A stretch of 64,000 nucleotides of DNA, taken from 2-12-FULL-60-19 sp041483675 (GTDB taxonomy: Bacteria > Desulfobacterota > Binatia > UBA9968). How positions within the stretch are numbered: the stretch's first letter is position 1; each line of letters opens with the position of its first letter. The stretch is taken from assembly GCA_041483675.1 (NCBI GenBank), contig JBGPGE010000005.1, forward strand, positions 1 to 64,000, read 5' to 3'. The notes beneath the pieces were generated by a model. The model was not told the origin of the DNA. It searched no databases and saw only the letters and a program-made list of their open reading frames with translations. Position numbers and translations under genes: made by a program. Shown in pieces: positions 27,305 through 36,549 of the stretch.

Positions 27305-28698
27305 TTTTCGGTTTCCGCCTGAGCGCCTTCGGTTTCCGCCGCGGCACTCTCGGTCTCCTTCGCGGCGTCCTCGGCTTCTTTCGCCGCATCGCTTGCCGCT
27401 TGTGCCGCCTGCGCCGCCTCGGCCTCGGCCAACACCTTAGCCTCCGCTTCCTTGCGGCGCTTCTCCACTACGTGTTCCCGGCTTGACTTGTAGATCGCCT
27501 CGGCCTTCTCGGCGCTGATCCCATCGACTTCCTTGATCATCTCGACTTCGGCCTCCGCCAATTCCTCGGCGGACTTGAAACCGGCCTGGCATAATAGCTC
27601 CACGACCATATCGTTCACGCCCGGGATCGCTCCGAGGGAAACGCGCGCGCGCCGCGTCTCCTCTTCAAGCTCGGCCTCGCTCCGCACGTCGAGCTTCCAC
27701 CCGCTCAGCCGCGCGGCCAAGCGGACGTTCTGTCCGCGCTTGCCGATGGCCAGCGAAAGCTGGTCGTCGGGAACGATGACCTCCATGCTGTGCGCGTCAT
27801 CGTCGATGATGACTTTCGTCACCTTGGCGGGCGCGAGCGCGCGGCACACATATTCCGCCTGATCCGCCGTCCAATGGACGATGTCGATCTTTTCCCCGCG
27901 CAGCTCCTGGACCACCGATTGCACACGGGTCCCTTTCATGCCGACGCAGGCGCCCACCGGATCGACATCCGCGTCGTGCGAGATAACCGCGATCTTCGCC
28001 CGCCCTCCCGGTTCGCGCGCGGCCCCTTTGACCTCGACGATCGACTCATAAATCTCCGGCACCTCTTGCTCGAACAGTTTGGTGAGCATCGTCGGGTGCG
28101 TGCGGGAGAGCACGATCTGCGGCCCCCGGCCGGTCATCTCGACACTCAAGATCAGCGCGCGGATGCGGTCTCCCTGGCGGTACCGCTCACGGGGAACCTG
28201 CTCCTTCTCCAGCAGAATCGCGTCGGTCTTGCCCAGATTGACGATGATATTTTTCTTCTCGAAGCGCTGGACGATGCCGTTGACCAGCTGCCCCTCGCGG
28301 CCTTTGAATTCGTTGTAGATGATTTCCCGTTCGGCGTCGCGCACCCGCTGAACGATATTCTGTTTCGCCGCTTGCGCGGCGATGCGGCCGAAGGAGCTGG
28401 TGTCGAGCTTGCTCAGCAGCTCGTCGCCGACTTCCGCGTCGGGGTCCATATTTTCCCGCGCGTCCTCCAGCGTAATCTCCACGGCGGGATCGGCGATCTG
28501 CTCGACCACCGTCTTGGCCTCGAACAGCTCCACCTCGCCGATTTCCGCGTTGTACTGCGCTTCGATCTTTCTGAGCGGGCCGAAGGTCTTCTTCGCCGCC
28601 GAAACCATGGCGTTCTCCAAGGCGCTGATGAGGATCGCCTTGTCGATGCCTTTTTCCTTGCTCACCTGCTCTATGACTCGATTCAAGTCCTGCTGCAT
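27301..28698 (-). CDS. nusA: Transcription termination/antitermination factor NusA
   Basis: The 465-residue protein has the N-terminal polymerase-binding domain, an S1 domain (QLVNGIVQRFEKKNIIVNLG), two KH domains (GACVGMKGTRVQ and LAIGKRGQNVRLAARLSG) and a C-terminal helix-hairpin-helix region. The last 50 or so residues are an Ala/Glu-rich low-complexity tail not typical of the family. NusA controls pausing, termination and antitermination. It lies 4 nt after rimP and overlaps ylxR. Confidence 0.96.
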   Translation of the reverse strand: MQQDLNRVIEQVSKEKGIDKAILISALENAMVSAAKKTFGPLRKIEAQYNAEIGEVELFEAKTVVEQIADPAVEITLEDARENMDPDAEVGDELLSKLDTSSFGRIAAQAAKQNIVQRVRDAEREIIYNEFKGREGQLVNGIVQRFEKKNIIVNLGKTDAILLEKEQVPRERYRQGDRIRALILSVEMTGRGPQIVLSRTHPTMLTKLFEQEVPEIYESIVEVKGAAREPGGRAKIAVISHDADVDPVGACVGMKGTRVQSVVQELRGEKIDIVHWTADQAEYVCRALAPAKVTKVIIDDDAHSMEVIVPDDQLSLAIGKRGQNVRLAARLSGWKLDVRSEAELEEETRRARVSLGAIPGVNDMVVELLCQAGFKSAEELAEAEVEMIKEVDGISAEKAEAIYKSSREHVVEKRRKEAEAKVLAEAEAAQAAQAASDAAKEAEDAAKETESAAAETEGAQAETEK

Positions 28699-28702
28699 AG
28701 GC

Positions 28703-29176
28703 TTACTTACCCCAATCGTGCTCGTAGTTGGCCTTCTCGATCGCCGCGAAACCGATACGAATCTCGACTCCGTCTTGTAACATCACGATGCCGTCGGCCA
28801 CGACCTCTTTGAGCGGGCCTAAAAATGCTTTCCTGCCGTCGATCGTCTCCCGGGTACGCACCCGAATTCTTTTCCCCACAAACCCGGCAAAATGCTCGAC
28901 CTTCTTGAGCACCCGGTTTATCCCCGGCGAAGAAACTTCCAGAGTATAGGGGCCGTCGAATTCCACTCCTTCGTCCAACACCTCGCCGAGCCGGCGGCTC
29001 ACCCGCGTCAGGTCGTCGACCGTCGGACCGCCCGCCTTGTCGATAAAAACCCTGAGCACCCGGCTGCCGCGCCCGCCCTCCCGTCGAAACTCGATATCGA
29101 CGACCTCCATCCCCTCGCCGGCTGCGACCGGATCCGCGACCTCCCAGATACGGGATAGAACCGGATCTGCATCCAT
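28703..29176 (-). CDS. rimP: Ribosome maturation factor RimP
   Basis: The 157-residue protein has VVDIEFRREGGRGSRVLRVFIDKAGG and the LEVSSPGINRVLK motif typical of RimP, which assists 30S assembly. Two adjacent ATG codons (29179, 29176) follow AGGGG; the second is better spaced. An upstream in-frame GTG (29212) lies inside the terminator hairpin and is not credible as a start. Confidence 0.93.
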   Translation of the reverse strand: MDADPVLSRIWEVADPVAAGEGMEVVDIEFRREGGRGSRVLRVFIDKAGGPTVDDLTRVSRRLGEVLDEGVEFDGPYTLEVSSPGINRVLKKVEHFAGFVGKRIRVRTRETIDGRKAFLGPLKEVVADGIVMLQDGVEIRIGFAAIEKANYEHDWGK

Positions 29177-29190
29177 CATACCCCTAAAAT

Positions 29191-29235
29191 AAAAAAGCGG
29201 GCAAGAGCCCACTTTGAGTGCTAACTCCTAAAGTG
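29191..29235 (-). promoter_or_regulatory. Probable transcription attenuator in the rimP-nusA-infB leader
   Basis: On the minus strand AGTGGGC-TCTT-GCCCGCT (29213-29196) is followed by six T residues, an intrinsic terminator only about 15 nt before rimP. CACTTT (29235-29230) can instead pair with AAAGTG (29215-29210), which would block the terminator stem. No gene on this strand lies between it and the divergent kinase start at 29339, so the hairpin must be in the operon's own leader. A weak promoter TTGCAT-18 bp-TAGAAA lies just upstream (29271-29242). Confidence 0.55.
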
Positions 29236-29338
29236 TAGTCATTTTCTACCATAGCGGGAGCACTTAATGCAAGCGCCGGCCCCCCGTCCTATGTTTTCTT
29301 GAAATGGCTTATGCTATGATTTTTTCGGCGCTTTCACC

Positions 29339-30451
29339 ATGAAAAACGCGGTTATGACAGAGGCCTCCGCCGGGCAAATCTCCTGGGAGAATATCCTCAC
29401 CAGCCTCGATGACGGCGTCATTCTGATCGACCGGAACGGCAAGGCTTCCTTTATGAACCAGGCGGCGGAGACTCTGACCGAGATCTCCGCGTCGCAGGCG
29501 CTTCACCAACCGCACACCGCGTTGTTTAAGAAAAACGCATGGCTGGTCGGAATGGTGAACAAGAGCCGGCCGCCGCACCAGATCGCGAGCCGGGGCGAGG
29601 GCGATCTTACCAACCGCCGCGGCCGGCAGGTCCCGGTCAGCTTGACCGTCTCGCCGTTGCAGGACCGCTACGGACGGCCGTTGGGCAGCGTGCTCGTGCT
29701 GCGCGATCTCACCCACCGCAAGGAGCTGGAGGAAGATCTCAAGCGCTCCGACCGCCTGGCGCAGCTCGGCACGCTGGCGGCCGGTTTGGCTCACGAGGTA
29801 AAGAATCCGCTGGGCGGCATCCGGGGAGCGGCGCAGTTGATGAAACGCGAGATCGGCGCGAATGCGCCGCTGGCGCAGTACGCCGACATCGTGGTCCGCG
29901 AGGTGGACCGGGTGAACCGGCTGATCGAGCAACTCCTCGACTTGACGCGCCCCGCCACGCTTCATCTGGCGCCGCTGAATATCCATGAGTTGCTCGAAGA
30001 GGTGCTGCTGCTCGAACGCGAAGCGGTGGCGGATTGGAACGTCGTCGTCAAGAAAAACTTCGATCCGAGCCTGCCGCCCATTGTGGGAGACCGCGCCCAG
30101 TTGACGCAGGTATTTTTGAATCTGATAAAAAACGCCTTTCAAGCGATGAACGGCAAAGGCCACTTGAATTTCGCGACCAGGATAGAGACGGACTTTCATA
30201 TTCGCGAGCAGGGAAAAAAACGGAATCAGTTCATCTGGGTGGACATCGAGGACGACGGCCCGGGCATCAAGGAGGAAGACCTCCCGCACATCTTCTCTCC
30301 CTTCTTCACGACCAAGAACAACGGCAGCGGCCTCGGTTTGGCGATCTGCCATCGGATCATCAACGAGCATGGAGGCATGATCCGAGTGGAGAGCCGCGAG
30401 GGCGAAGGCGCGACGTTTAAGGTGTCGCTACTCGTAGCAGAATCAACATGA
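29339..30451 (+). CDS. NtrB-like sensor histidine kinase with PAS domain
   Basis: The 370-residue soluble kinase has an N-terminal PAS domain (about 15-125), the phosphoacceptor His152 in LAHEVKNPLGGIRG, typical of NtrB, and an ATPase domain with NLIKNAFQAM, DDGPGI and GSGLGLAI. It should phosphorylate the overlapping NtrC-type regulator. The signal is unknown; the lack of glnA or amtB nearby argues against simple nitrogen control. The stop overlaps the next start as ATGA. Confidence 0.92.
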   Translation: MKNAVMTEASAGQISWENILTSLDDGVILIDRNGKASFMNQAAETLTEISASQALHQPHTALFKKNAWLVGMVNKSRPPHQIASRGEGDLTNRRGRQVPVSLTVSPLQDRYGRPLGSVLVLRDLTHRKELEEDLKRSDRLAQLGTLAAGLAHEVKNPLGGIRGAAQLMKREIGANAPLAQYADIVVREVDRVNRLIEQLLDLTRPATLHLAPLNIHELLEEVLLLEREAVADWNVVVKKNFDPSLPPIVGDRAQLTQVFLNLIKNAFQAMNGKGHLNFATRIETDFHIREQGKKRNQFIWVDIEDDGPGIKEEDLPHIFSPFFTTKNNGSGLGLAICHRIINEHGGMIRVESREGEGATFKVSLLVAEST

Positions 30452-31890
30452 ATCAGGGGAAGATTTTATTCGTAGAGGACGAGGAGTCTCACCGCCGGGT
30501 GCTGAAAAAGGCCCTGGAGGACGAAGGCTACTGGGTCCAAACCGTCGAGACCGGCGCGTTGGCCCAGACGGCGCTTACCGAAAGCGACTTCGACGTCTGC
30601 CTGTTCGACATCAACCTGCCCGATATCGACGGGCTGACGCTGCTCAAGCAGACCAAGGAGTCGGGCAACGACGCCTCCATCATCATCGTCACCGGCCGCA
30701 ACACCATGCGCAACGCCATCGAGGCGATGAAAAACGGCGCGTTCGATTACGTCACCAAACCCTGGGACCTGGAGGAGATATCTCTGCTGGTCAAACGCGC
30801 TTTCGAGAGCCGCAAGCTGCTCCAGGATTTCCGCGAGCTCAAAAAAGAGGTCCGCAAAAGCTACGAGCCGGGCAACATGGTCGGATCGAGCCCGGCTATG
30901 CAGAAGGTTTACAAAGTCATCGGTCAGGTCGCCAATACCGACGCTACCGTTTTGATTCAGGGCGAGAGCGGCACGGGAAAAGAGCTGGTGGCGAAGACGG
31001 TCCACTACAGCTCGCAACGTTGGGACAAACCTTTTACGGTCGTCCACTGCGCGGCGATTCCGAGAGAGCTTTTGGAGAGCGAGCTGTTCGGTCATGAGAA
31101 AGGCTCGTTTACGGGCGCGCTGGAGCGACGGATCGGCAAATTCGAGCTGGCCGAAGAGGGGACGCTGTTTCTCGACGAGGTGGGCGATATCCCGTTGGAG
31201 CTTCAGACGAAACTGCTGAGAGTGCTGCAAGAGCGGGAGTTCAGCCGGGTAGGCGGTAGAGAGGTCTTCAAGGCCAACGTCCGCATTCTGGCCGCCACCA
31301 ATCAGGACCTCGAACGGGCGGTCAAGGAGAAGAGATTTCGCGAAGACCTCTATTTCCGCCTGAAAGTGATCCCCATTCACCTGCCACCGCTAAGAGACCG
31401 GCGAGGCGACCTTCCCCTGCTGGTCAGCCACTTCATCGACAAGACCAACCGGGAGATGGGAACGCAGGTCTCGGGCATCTCCCCCGAAGCGCTCGCCCTG
31501 CTCGAAGACTACTCCTGGCCCGGCAATGTGCGCGAGCTGGAAAACGCGCTCATCCGCGCCGCCGTGCTCTCTCCCGGGCCGGTCCTGTTTCCTAAAGATT
31601 TCGCCCTCCAGGCTCAGACGGGCCCGACTCTACCCGAAGTGGACAGCCTCTCTCTCGAAGAGATCATTCATCGCAAGCTGGAAGATTACTTTCAACGGAC
31701 AAAAGACGTGGATGTGGACAATATCTATTCCCTGGTGATCGAGCGGGTCGAGCGGCCGTTGATCGAGCTGACACTCAAAAAAACCCGTGGCAATCAAATC
31801 CGCGCCGCGCAGATGCTGGGCATCAACCGCAACACCCTGCGCAAAAAGATCGCCGACCTCCGGATCAACGTAAAAAAAGAACCTGGCTAA
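30448..31890 (+). CDS. NtrC-family sigma-54-dependent response regulator
   Basis: The 480-residue protein has a receiver with Asp54 in CLFDINLPDIDG, an AAA+ domain with Walker A GESGTGKE at 172-179, and GSFTGA at 219-224, a Ser variant of the usual GAFTGA sigma-54 contact loop. LFLDEVGDIPLELQ is Walker B. The C-terminal Fis-type HTH ends in GINRNTLRKKI. It activates sigma-54 promoters on phosphorylation by its coupled kinase. Confidence 0.94.
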   Translation: MNQGKILFVEDEESHRRVLKKALEDEGYWVQTVETGALAQTALTESDFDVCLFDINLPDIDGLTLLKQTKESGNDASIIIVTGRNTMRNAIEAMKNGAFDYVTKPWDLEEISLLVKRAFESRKLLQDFRELKKEVRKSYEPGNMVGSSPAMQKVYKVIGQVANTDATVLIQGESGTGKELVAKTVHYSSQRWDKPFTVVHCAAIPRELLESELFGHEKGSFTGALERRIGKFELAEEGTLFLDEVGDIPLELQTKLLRVLQEREFSRVGGREVFKANVRILAATNQDLERAVKEKRFREDLYFRLKVIPIHLPPLRDRRGDLPLLVSHFIDKTNREMGTQVSGISPEALALLEDYSWPGNVRELENALIRAAVLSPGPVLFPKDFALQAQTGPTLPEVDSLSLEEIIHRKLEDYFQRTKDVDVDNIYSLVIERVERPLIELTLKKTRGNQIRAAQMLGINRNTLRKKIADLRINVKKEPG

Positions 31891-31948
31891 CAGGCCACCC
31901 ACAAAGCCTCATATGCTTCTTTGTGTCAAAAGTCGGGGTGCCCCGAAT

Positions 31949-32036
31949 GTCATTCCCGCGGAAGCGGGAATCCAGTTCTCCTTGAATTCCCTGGATTCCG
32001 GCTCTCGCGTGCATCGGCCCACTCGGCCGGAATGAC
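31949..32036. repeat. REP-like double hairpin (GTCATTCC...GGAATGAC)
   Basis: Begins GTCATTCCCGCGGAAGCGGG, then TCCAG, and later CTGGATTCC, ending GGAATGAC. It shares the layout of the cores at 506-581, 23688-23763 and 61869-61933. It fills the 188-bp gap between the NtrC-type gene and thiE. Confidence 0.8.
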
Positions 32037-32078
32037 GGTCGGAGTCGCGTGGGTTCTGAGGCACCATACTGAGATAGT

Positions 32079-32705
32079 ATGTCTAACCGTCTCCTCCCCT
32101 CCCCTCTCTACGCGATTCTCGATACAAGCCTGGGCAGAGGGCGTTCGCCGACTGCAATTCTGCGCGAATTCCTCAAAGGCGGCGCGAAGCTCATCCAACT
32201 CCGCGCCAAGGAATTGACCTCGGCCGAATTTTTCAACGTAGCGAAAGAAGCCTCCCGCCTCGCTCACGAAGCCGGCGCGATCTTCATCGTCAACGATCGC
32301 TTAGACATCGCCCTCGCGTCCAACGCCGACGGCGTCCACCTCGGCCAGGAAGATTTACCGTTGAACGTGGCCAGAAAAATCCTCGGCAAAGCAAAACTCA
32401 TCGGCGTCTCCACCCACGACCTCTCTCAAGCGCGCGAAGCCGAGCGCGACGGCGCCGACTACATCGGCTTCGGCCCCATCTTCGGAACGACGACGAAGGA
32501 GACCCGCTACTCCCCGCGCGGCCTGGAGATGCTGCGCGAAATCCGCAAGACGGTGAAACTTCCTGTCGTCGCAATCGGTGGGATAACGGAGAGCAATGTA
32601 ACTCAGGTGTGGCAGGCAGGCGCGGACAGCGCAGCGATTATTAGTGATTTAATGGGAGCGGAGGATGTGGCGGAAAAAACAAAAAGGATCTTAGCTCTGC
32701 ATTAA
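32079..32705 (+). CDS. thiE: Thiamine phosphate synthase
   Basis: The 208-residue TIM-barrel protein has IQLRAKELTS, FIVNDRLDIAL, DGVHLGQEDLP, GVSTHD and the phosphate-binding VVAIGGIT. It joins the thiazole and pyrimidine halves to form thiamine phosphate. No other thiamine gene is adjacent. The next gene starts only 7 bp after its stop but has different codon usage, so this marks the left edge of the accessory island. Confidence 0.95.
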   Translation: MSNRLLPSPLYAILDTSLGRGRSPTAILREFLKGGAKLIQLRAKELTSAEFFNVAKEASRLAHEAGAIFIVNDRLDIALASNADGVHLGQEDLPLNVARKILGKAKLIGVSTHDLSQAREAERDGADYIGFGPIFGTTTKETRYSPRGLEMLREIRKTVKLPVVAIGGITESNVTQVWQAGADSAAIISDLMGAEDVAEKTKRILALH

Positions 32706-32712
32706 GGTCTCC

Positions 32713-35292
32713 ATGATGGCCCAGTCGAAAACTGACAGCGACAGTTCCGTTGATTATACTCACTGCCCCATTCCCAAAACCCATCGCCGTCTCGTGGAGG
32801 CTCACCTGCTTTGGCATCAGACCTCTGCGCAGTATCAATACCCAGAGGCGTTTCGAGCGAACCTAAATGCAACAATTCAAGCTCTGCGAAACGTCACATT
32901 TGTCCTCCAAAGCGAAAAAGACCTATTTAGTAATTTCGACGCTTGGTACGCACCATGGCAAGAACGTCTCAAGGCGGACCCCGTTTTGCAGTGGGTCAAA
33001 GATGCACGGAACAAAGTCGTCAAACAAGGAGATCTTGAAACTAGCAGTAAAGCCGTTGTTAAGCTGATTACTTGGCGTGACCATGTGTTGGCTGAATTAA
33101 GTGTTCCGCCAGAGCTACCTCCGGCTCTGATCTTGCGCAATCTTCCTCTCGTTAAGTTCGTTAGCAATGCTCATGTTCCGGCTGGCGATCTAAAAAGCGC
33201 CGCTCTCATTATCGAGCGACAATGGAGCGTTAACGATTTAGAGGGACGCGAGATTCTTGAAGCGTTGGCTCACGCATATGGACTCTTGGGTAACCTTGTG
33301 TTGGATGCACATAGTTATCTACAAGAATTTGCCTGTATACCAAGCAATGGTGATAACGCTCACTTTTCATCCATGCATCACCGTACAGGCACTTTGGCAT
33401 GTATGGTGCTAGGCATAGCAGATCGCACACATACATTTGAACTCTCTACCCGCCAGGAGTTGGAACCGGTAAGCTGGAGTCCGCGCGACGGACCGAAACC
33501 AGAGGCAGTTGTAGCCCGATACGGGGTGGAAACACTAGCTCAAGTCGCGAAGTGGCAGGAGGCTGACCCAGTGCTTCTCGCCGAACGGGTCTTGTTCATG
33601 GCAAAGCGTATGCTGAGGAAAGATAAAAGCCACATTCGCATCATATTTATCCGTGACGGCAAAGGGATTTGGCACCCAATAATGCTGAATGCCTCGAACC
33701 GGACAGAAAAGCATCTGTTGATACGCATGGTGGCAAGATTTATCGAAAGTGTCGGGGGTGACGCTCTCATTGATGTTGGCGAAGTGTGGACTCTTAACCT
33801 GCGGGAGAATGCATCCTATTTGAATATAGATAATCTTCAGGAAGCGCCTGGACGAGGTGAAGCCTTGGACGTAACCGTTGCAACACGCGAAGGTATTCTC
33901 AAAACGTACCAAACACCATTCACCAGAGGACGTTTCGGCGGTATAAAACTGGGGGAGACCGTTCAACTCACAAAGTATCAGCCGTATTACCTCCAACCCG
34001 TATTCGAGGTGTGGGGTAGGCAGGGAACCGTCGTTCTACCTGATGGCAAGCGCATTAGGCGGATCTGGGAGCCCGATCCTCTGGACACGTGCTTTTGTGG
34101 CGGGCCAAAAAGATTTGGAGAGTGCTGCAAACGGCTGCTCGACGCCTTGTCCAAGCCTGCAGATATTGGAAAGGAGATCAACTCGGCAATAACCACTCGG
34201 GACTTCGTACGCGCTGAAGTACTCGCTAGAGCCGCGCTGGCGCAATACGTGATTTGGGTCCGGCAACACACAAGTCCTACCATGCACGTCGCTCGTGACC
34301 TCCATCGACTATTCGTTGAGCTCGACGTACCAGCACTGGATGCTCATGTTCGACAGTTATGCGAAGTGCTGACTACGAACGGACACTCGGATTCATGCTT
34401 GCCACAACTTCGCCACCTCAGCAAAGCTGTAGGCGTCCCGGAACTTAGCGTCCGGGTCACCGCACTGGCGACCGAGTTACTAATTGATCTGGGTGATCGT
34501 GGGGGAGCCGTAAAGGAAATCGAGAGTTTAGGGGATCTCGAACGCGTGAACGACACGCTGGCACTGCTACTCGCCACCGAAATCACCGATTTGCCAGCTC
34601 ATAAAAAGAGAGAGTACCTTACGCGAGCAGTAGCCGGTGCGTTCAGCATCGGAGACGAACTATTCGCCGAACTACGACTGGTTCGGCATTTATTAGGCGG
34701 CGGTGAACAGGATGAAGCGATTCGGAGGCTTGACTCCGTGATTGCTAAATCGTCCGGCAAAAATAGCGAGCGAGGGGCACTCGCGGACGCCTTGTCATTG
34801 CGATGGAAAATTACTGAAAACGAAGAGGACTTTCGAGCTGCAAAGGGTGAATTGGAAACATTTGTTGATTCAGAACATCGACGACAACTTGCGGTCCTGC
34901 TGATGGAGCATGGTGACTTCGACGAAGTTGAGGCTGTCCTTGCAGGCGCGTTAAATACCGCTGATCCCGTAGGTCAACTAATTACTATTGACGCTCGCCT
35001 ACGCGGTGGCCAAATTAATGCTGCGCATGAACTACTGCTAAGTATAAAATCGGATAGTCTTGCGGCTCGCCTTCAGTATCCTTACGCGGTCGCCTTCACC
35101 CACGTTGCACTGTGTTGCGACGACGCTGAATTGAAGAAACTCGCGGCAGCTAATCTTCGTCAGCTACCGTTAAGCGGAAGCCAGATGACCGGACACGTAA
35201 ATGATCTATTGGAAGCGCTTACCGACGATAGCATTACACCTCGAGACTCTATCGTGGCGCGTTTTCGCCAATTATTCACACGTACTCCTTAG
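32713..35292 (+). CDS. Large SEC-C motif protein of unknown function
   Basis: The 859-residue protein is not recognised overall. Near residues 460-473 it has the zinc-binding SEC-C pattern C-F-C-x8-C-C (DTCFCGGPKRFGECCKR). The N-terminal half (about 1-450) has no known motif. The C-terminal half (500-859) is strongly helical with repeated AxxLL-type pairs, like a TPR or HEAT-type solenoid. Lower GC and mixed codon use set it apart from thiE. It is 20 bp before the HEPN-like gene, so the two are probably one unit. SEC-C tails often accompany accessory and defence genes, but function is only inferred. Confidence 0.7.
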   Translation: MMAQSKTDSDSSVDYTHCPIPKTHRRLVEAHLLWHQTSAQYQYPEAFRANLNATIQALRNVTFVLQSEKDLFSNFDAWYAPWQERLKADPVLQWVKDARNKVVKQGDLETSSKAVVKLITWRDHVLAELSVPPELPPALILRNLPLVKFVSNAHVPAGDLKSAALIIERQWSVNDLEGREILEALAHAYGLLGNLVLDAHSYLQEFACIPSNGDNAHFSSMHHRTGTLACMVLGIADRTHTFELSTRQELEPVSWSPRDGPKPEAVVARYGVETLAQVAKWQEADPVLLAERVLFMAKRMLRKDKSHIRIIFIRDGKGIWHPIMLNASNRTEKHLLIRMVARFIESVGGDALIDVGEVWTLNLRENASYLNIDNLQEAPGRGEALDVTVATREGILKTYQTPFTRGRFGGIKLGETVQLTKYQPYYLQPVFEVWGRQGTVVLPDGKRIRRIWEPDPLDTCFCGGPKRFGECCKRLLDALSKPADIGKEINSAITTRDFVRAEVLARAALAQYVIWVRQHTSPTMHVARDLHRLFVELDVPALDAHVRQLCEVLTTNGHSDSCLPQLRHLSKAVGVPELSVRVTALATELLIDLGDRGGAVKEIESLGDLERVNDTLALLLATEITDLPAHKKREYLTRAVAGAFSIGDELFAELRLVRHLLGGGEQDEAIRRLDSVIAKSSGKNSERGALADALSLRWKITENEEDFRAAKGELETFVDSEHRRQLAVLLMEHGDFDEVEAVLAGALNTADPVGQLITIDARLRGGQINAAHELLLSIKSDSLAARLQYPYAVAFTHVALCCDDAELKKLAAANLRQLPLSGSQMTGHVNDLLEALTDDSITPRDSIVARFRQLFTRTP

Positions 35293-35312
35293 CATCACGG
35301 AAGATTCATATC

Positions 35313-36020
35313 ATGTACGAATTCAAGCCTCTTCATCAACACTACGACGCCGGACTAGGAGCCACGGGAGACGCCTTCAAGGAGGCGGCAGATTACTTGG
35401 CCGATAGCGTAAGCCGTCAGCGCTTTCTCCACGCAAATATCCCAATCTGCTACCTCTATCGCCACGCTATCGAACTTTACCTTAAATCCATGATTATTGT
35501 AGTTCACGGTCGTCTCGGTCTACCGTGGGCTGGCGAGGTAAGTAGTGCTCGGCCACAATTGAAGATCGGTAACAAACTGAAGTTTTTGGATCGCCTTCAC
35601 AGTATTGGGGAGCTCTATGCTTACCTCAAACATTTGTTAGACGACCAAAAAGATCGGCTAAACGCCCTCGGCAAAACGAAGTGGGACTCGTTCCCGCAAG
35701 AACTCGACACGTGGATTGATACAATCGAATCAGAAGATGCAAGGAGCACGTTCTTTCGCTATCCTAAACAAGGAAAGGTCCAGGAAGAAGGTAAAAAATC
35801 AGATTTCCAGGAGAGCTCCGTTGAAGAGATCCTCGAGAGAATCCGCTCAACTGGGCAATCTGTGAAGGTGTACATCGAGGAGCAAGAAGACGGGCAAGCT
35901 GAAATATATGCATATGTCGGTGATCGTCTTGGGGTGCTGAAGGAAACGTTGGTGAAGGCGGCAGACTTTCTTTCCGCGGCACATTTTGGATTTCGGATGG
36001 AACTGACTGGCGGAAGTTGA
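35313..36020 (+). CDS. HEPN-like helical protein, unknown function
   Basis: The 235-residue protein opens with helices that include YLYRHAIELYLKSMIIVVHG, a pattern seen in HEPN-superfamily proteins (a bundle often with R-x4-6-H; here only a loosely similar RH). The C-terminal part (YVGDRLGVLKETLVKAADFL) is also helical. HEPN proteins are frequent RNases or partners in defence and toxin systems. It follows the SEC-C gene by 20 bp. The fold assignment is tentative. Confidence 0.6.
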   Translation: MYEFKPLHQHYDAGLGATGDAFKEAADYLADSVSRQRFLHANIPICYLYRHAIELYLKSMIIVVHGRLGLPWAGEVSSARPQLKIGNKLKFLDRLHSIGELYAYLKHLLDDQKDRLNALGKTKWDSFPQELDTWIDTIESEDARSTFFRYPKQGKVQEEGKKSDFQESSVEEILERIRSTGQSVKVYIEEQEDGQAEIYAYVGDRLGVLKETLVKAADFLSAAHFGFRMELTGGS

Positions 36021-36067
36021 ACCGCACCGATTGTCAGGCATTTTGATAAAACTCGGAGGAATAATTG

Positions 36068-36253
36068 ATGATAGCAAGCACCCTTATCAACCAACTGCAA
36101 GAGATGGTCGATAGGTTTGGCGATCAGGAGGTGTGGGTATGTCATACTGACTACAGTTTGCGACTACCATTGACCGGTATGGGCTACACCCAAGGAGAAG
36201 ACTTCGACCTCTTTGTAAAAGGTCTCTTGCCAGACAAGGATTCGATGACATAG
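36068..36253 (+). CDS. Small protein of unknown function (61 residues)
   Basis: A strong ribosome site CGGAGGA stands 8 nt before ATG 36068. The sequence IASTLINQLQEMVDRFGDQEVWVC resembles short phage and plasmid proteins that start with a helix followed by a D-x-EVWV strand. Function unknown. It is part of the accessory island, 44 bp after the HEPN-like gene. Confidence 0.55.
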   Translation: MIASTLINQLQEMVDRFGDQEVWVCHTDYSLRLPLTGMGYTQGEDFDLFVKGLLPDKDSMT

Positions 36254-36380
36254 CACAAAGGGACGACGACAGGTTTGCAATCACATATTGCCGTCCTGCA
36301 TGTTGGGAACGGAGAGGACATGAAAACGACAGTAAAGGTGGAAGCAGATCATCTGGACCGCGATCCATTTTATACCCGTC

Positions 36381-36479
36381 ATGGCTCCGGTACTCTATGC
36401 CGGGCTGTTCGAACCGCCGCCCGTCAAGCCAAAGCAGGATCAGCCCGAGTTCGATCCAGCGACGCGCGGCTGGAAATAA
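36381..36479 (+). other. Possible decayed short ORF in an otherwise empty gap
   Basis: The 296-bp gap 36254-36549 has a 32-codon frame ending PPPVKPKQDQPEFDPATRGWK, which is Pro/Lys/Asp-rich and reads like a protein tail. No ribosome site precedes it. It may be the remnant of a longer gene. Nothing else was recognised in the gap. Confidence 0.2.
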
Positions 36480-36549
36480 AAAGTGCCTTTGCAAAGCGGT
36501 TCGTATGAGGTGATATCGTTATTCATCAGGTTTTCAGTCGGAGGTTTAA

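Noticed and set aside
29180..29212. GTG start for rimP at 29212
   Set aside because: It lies within the terminator hairpin and adds residues not typical of RimP.
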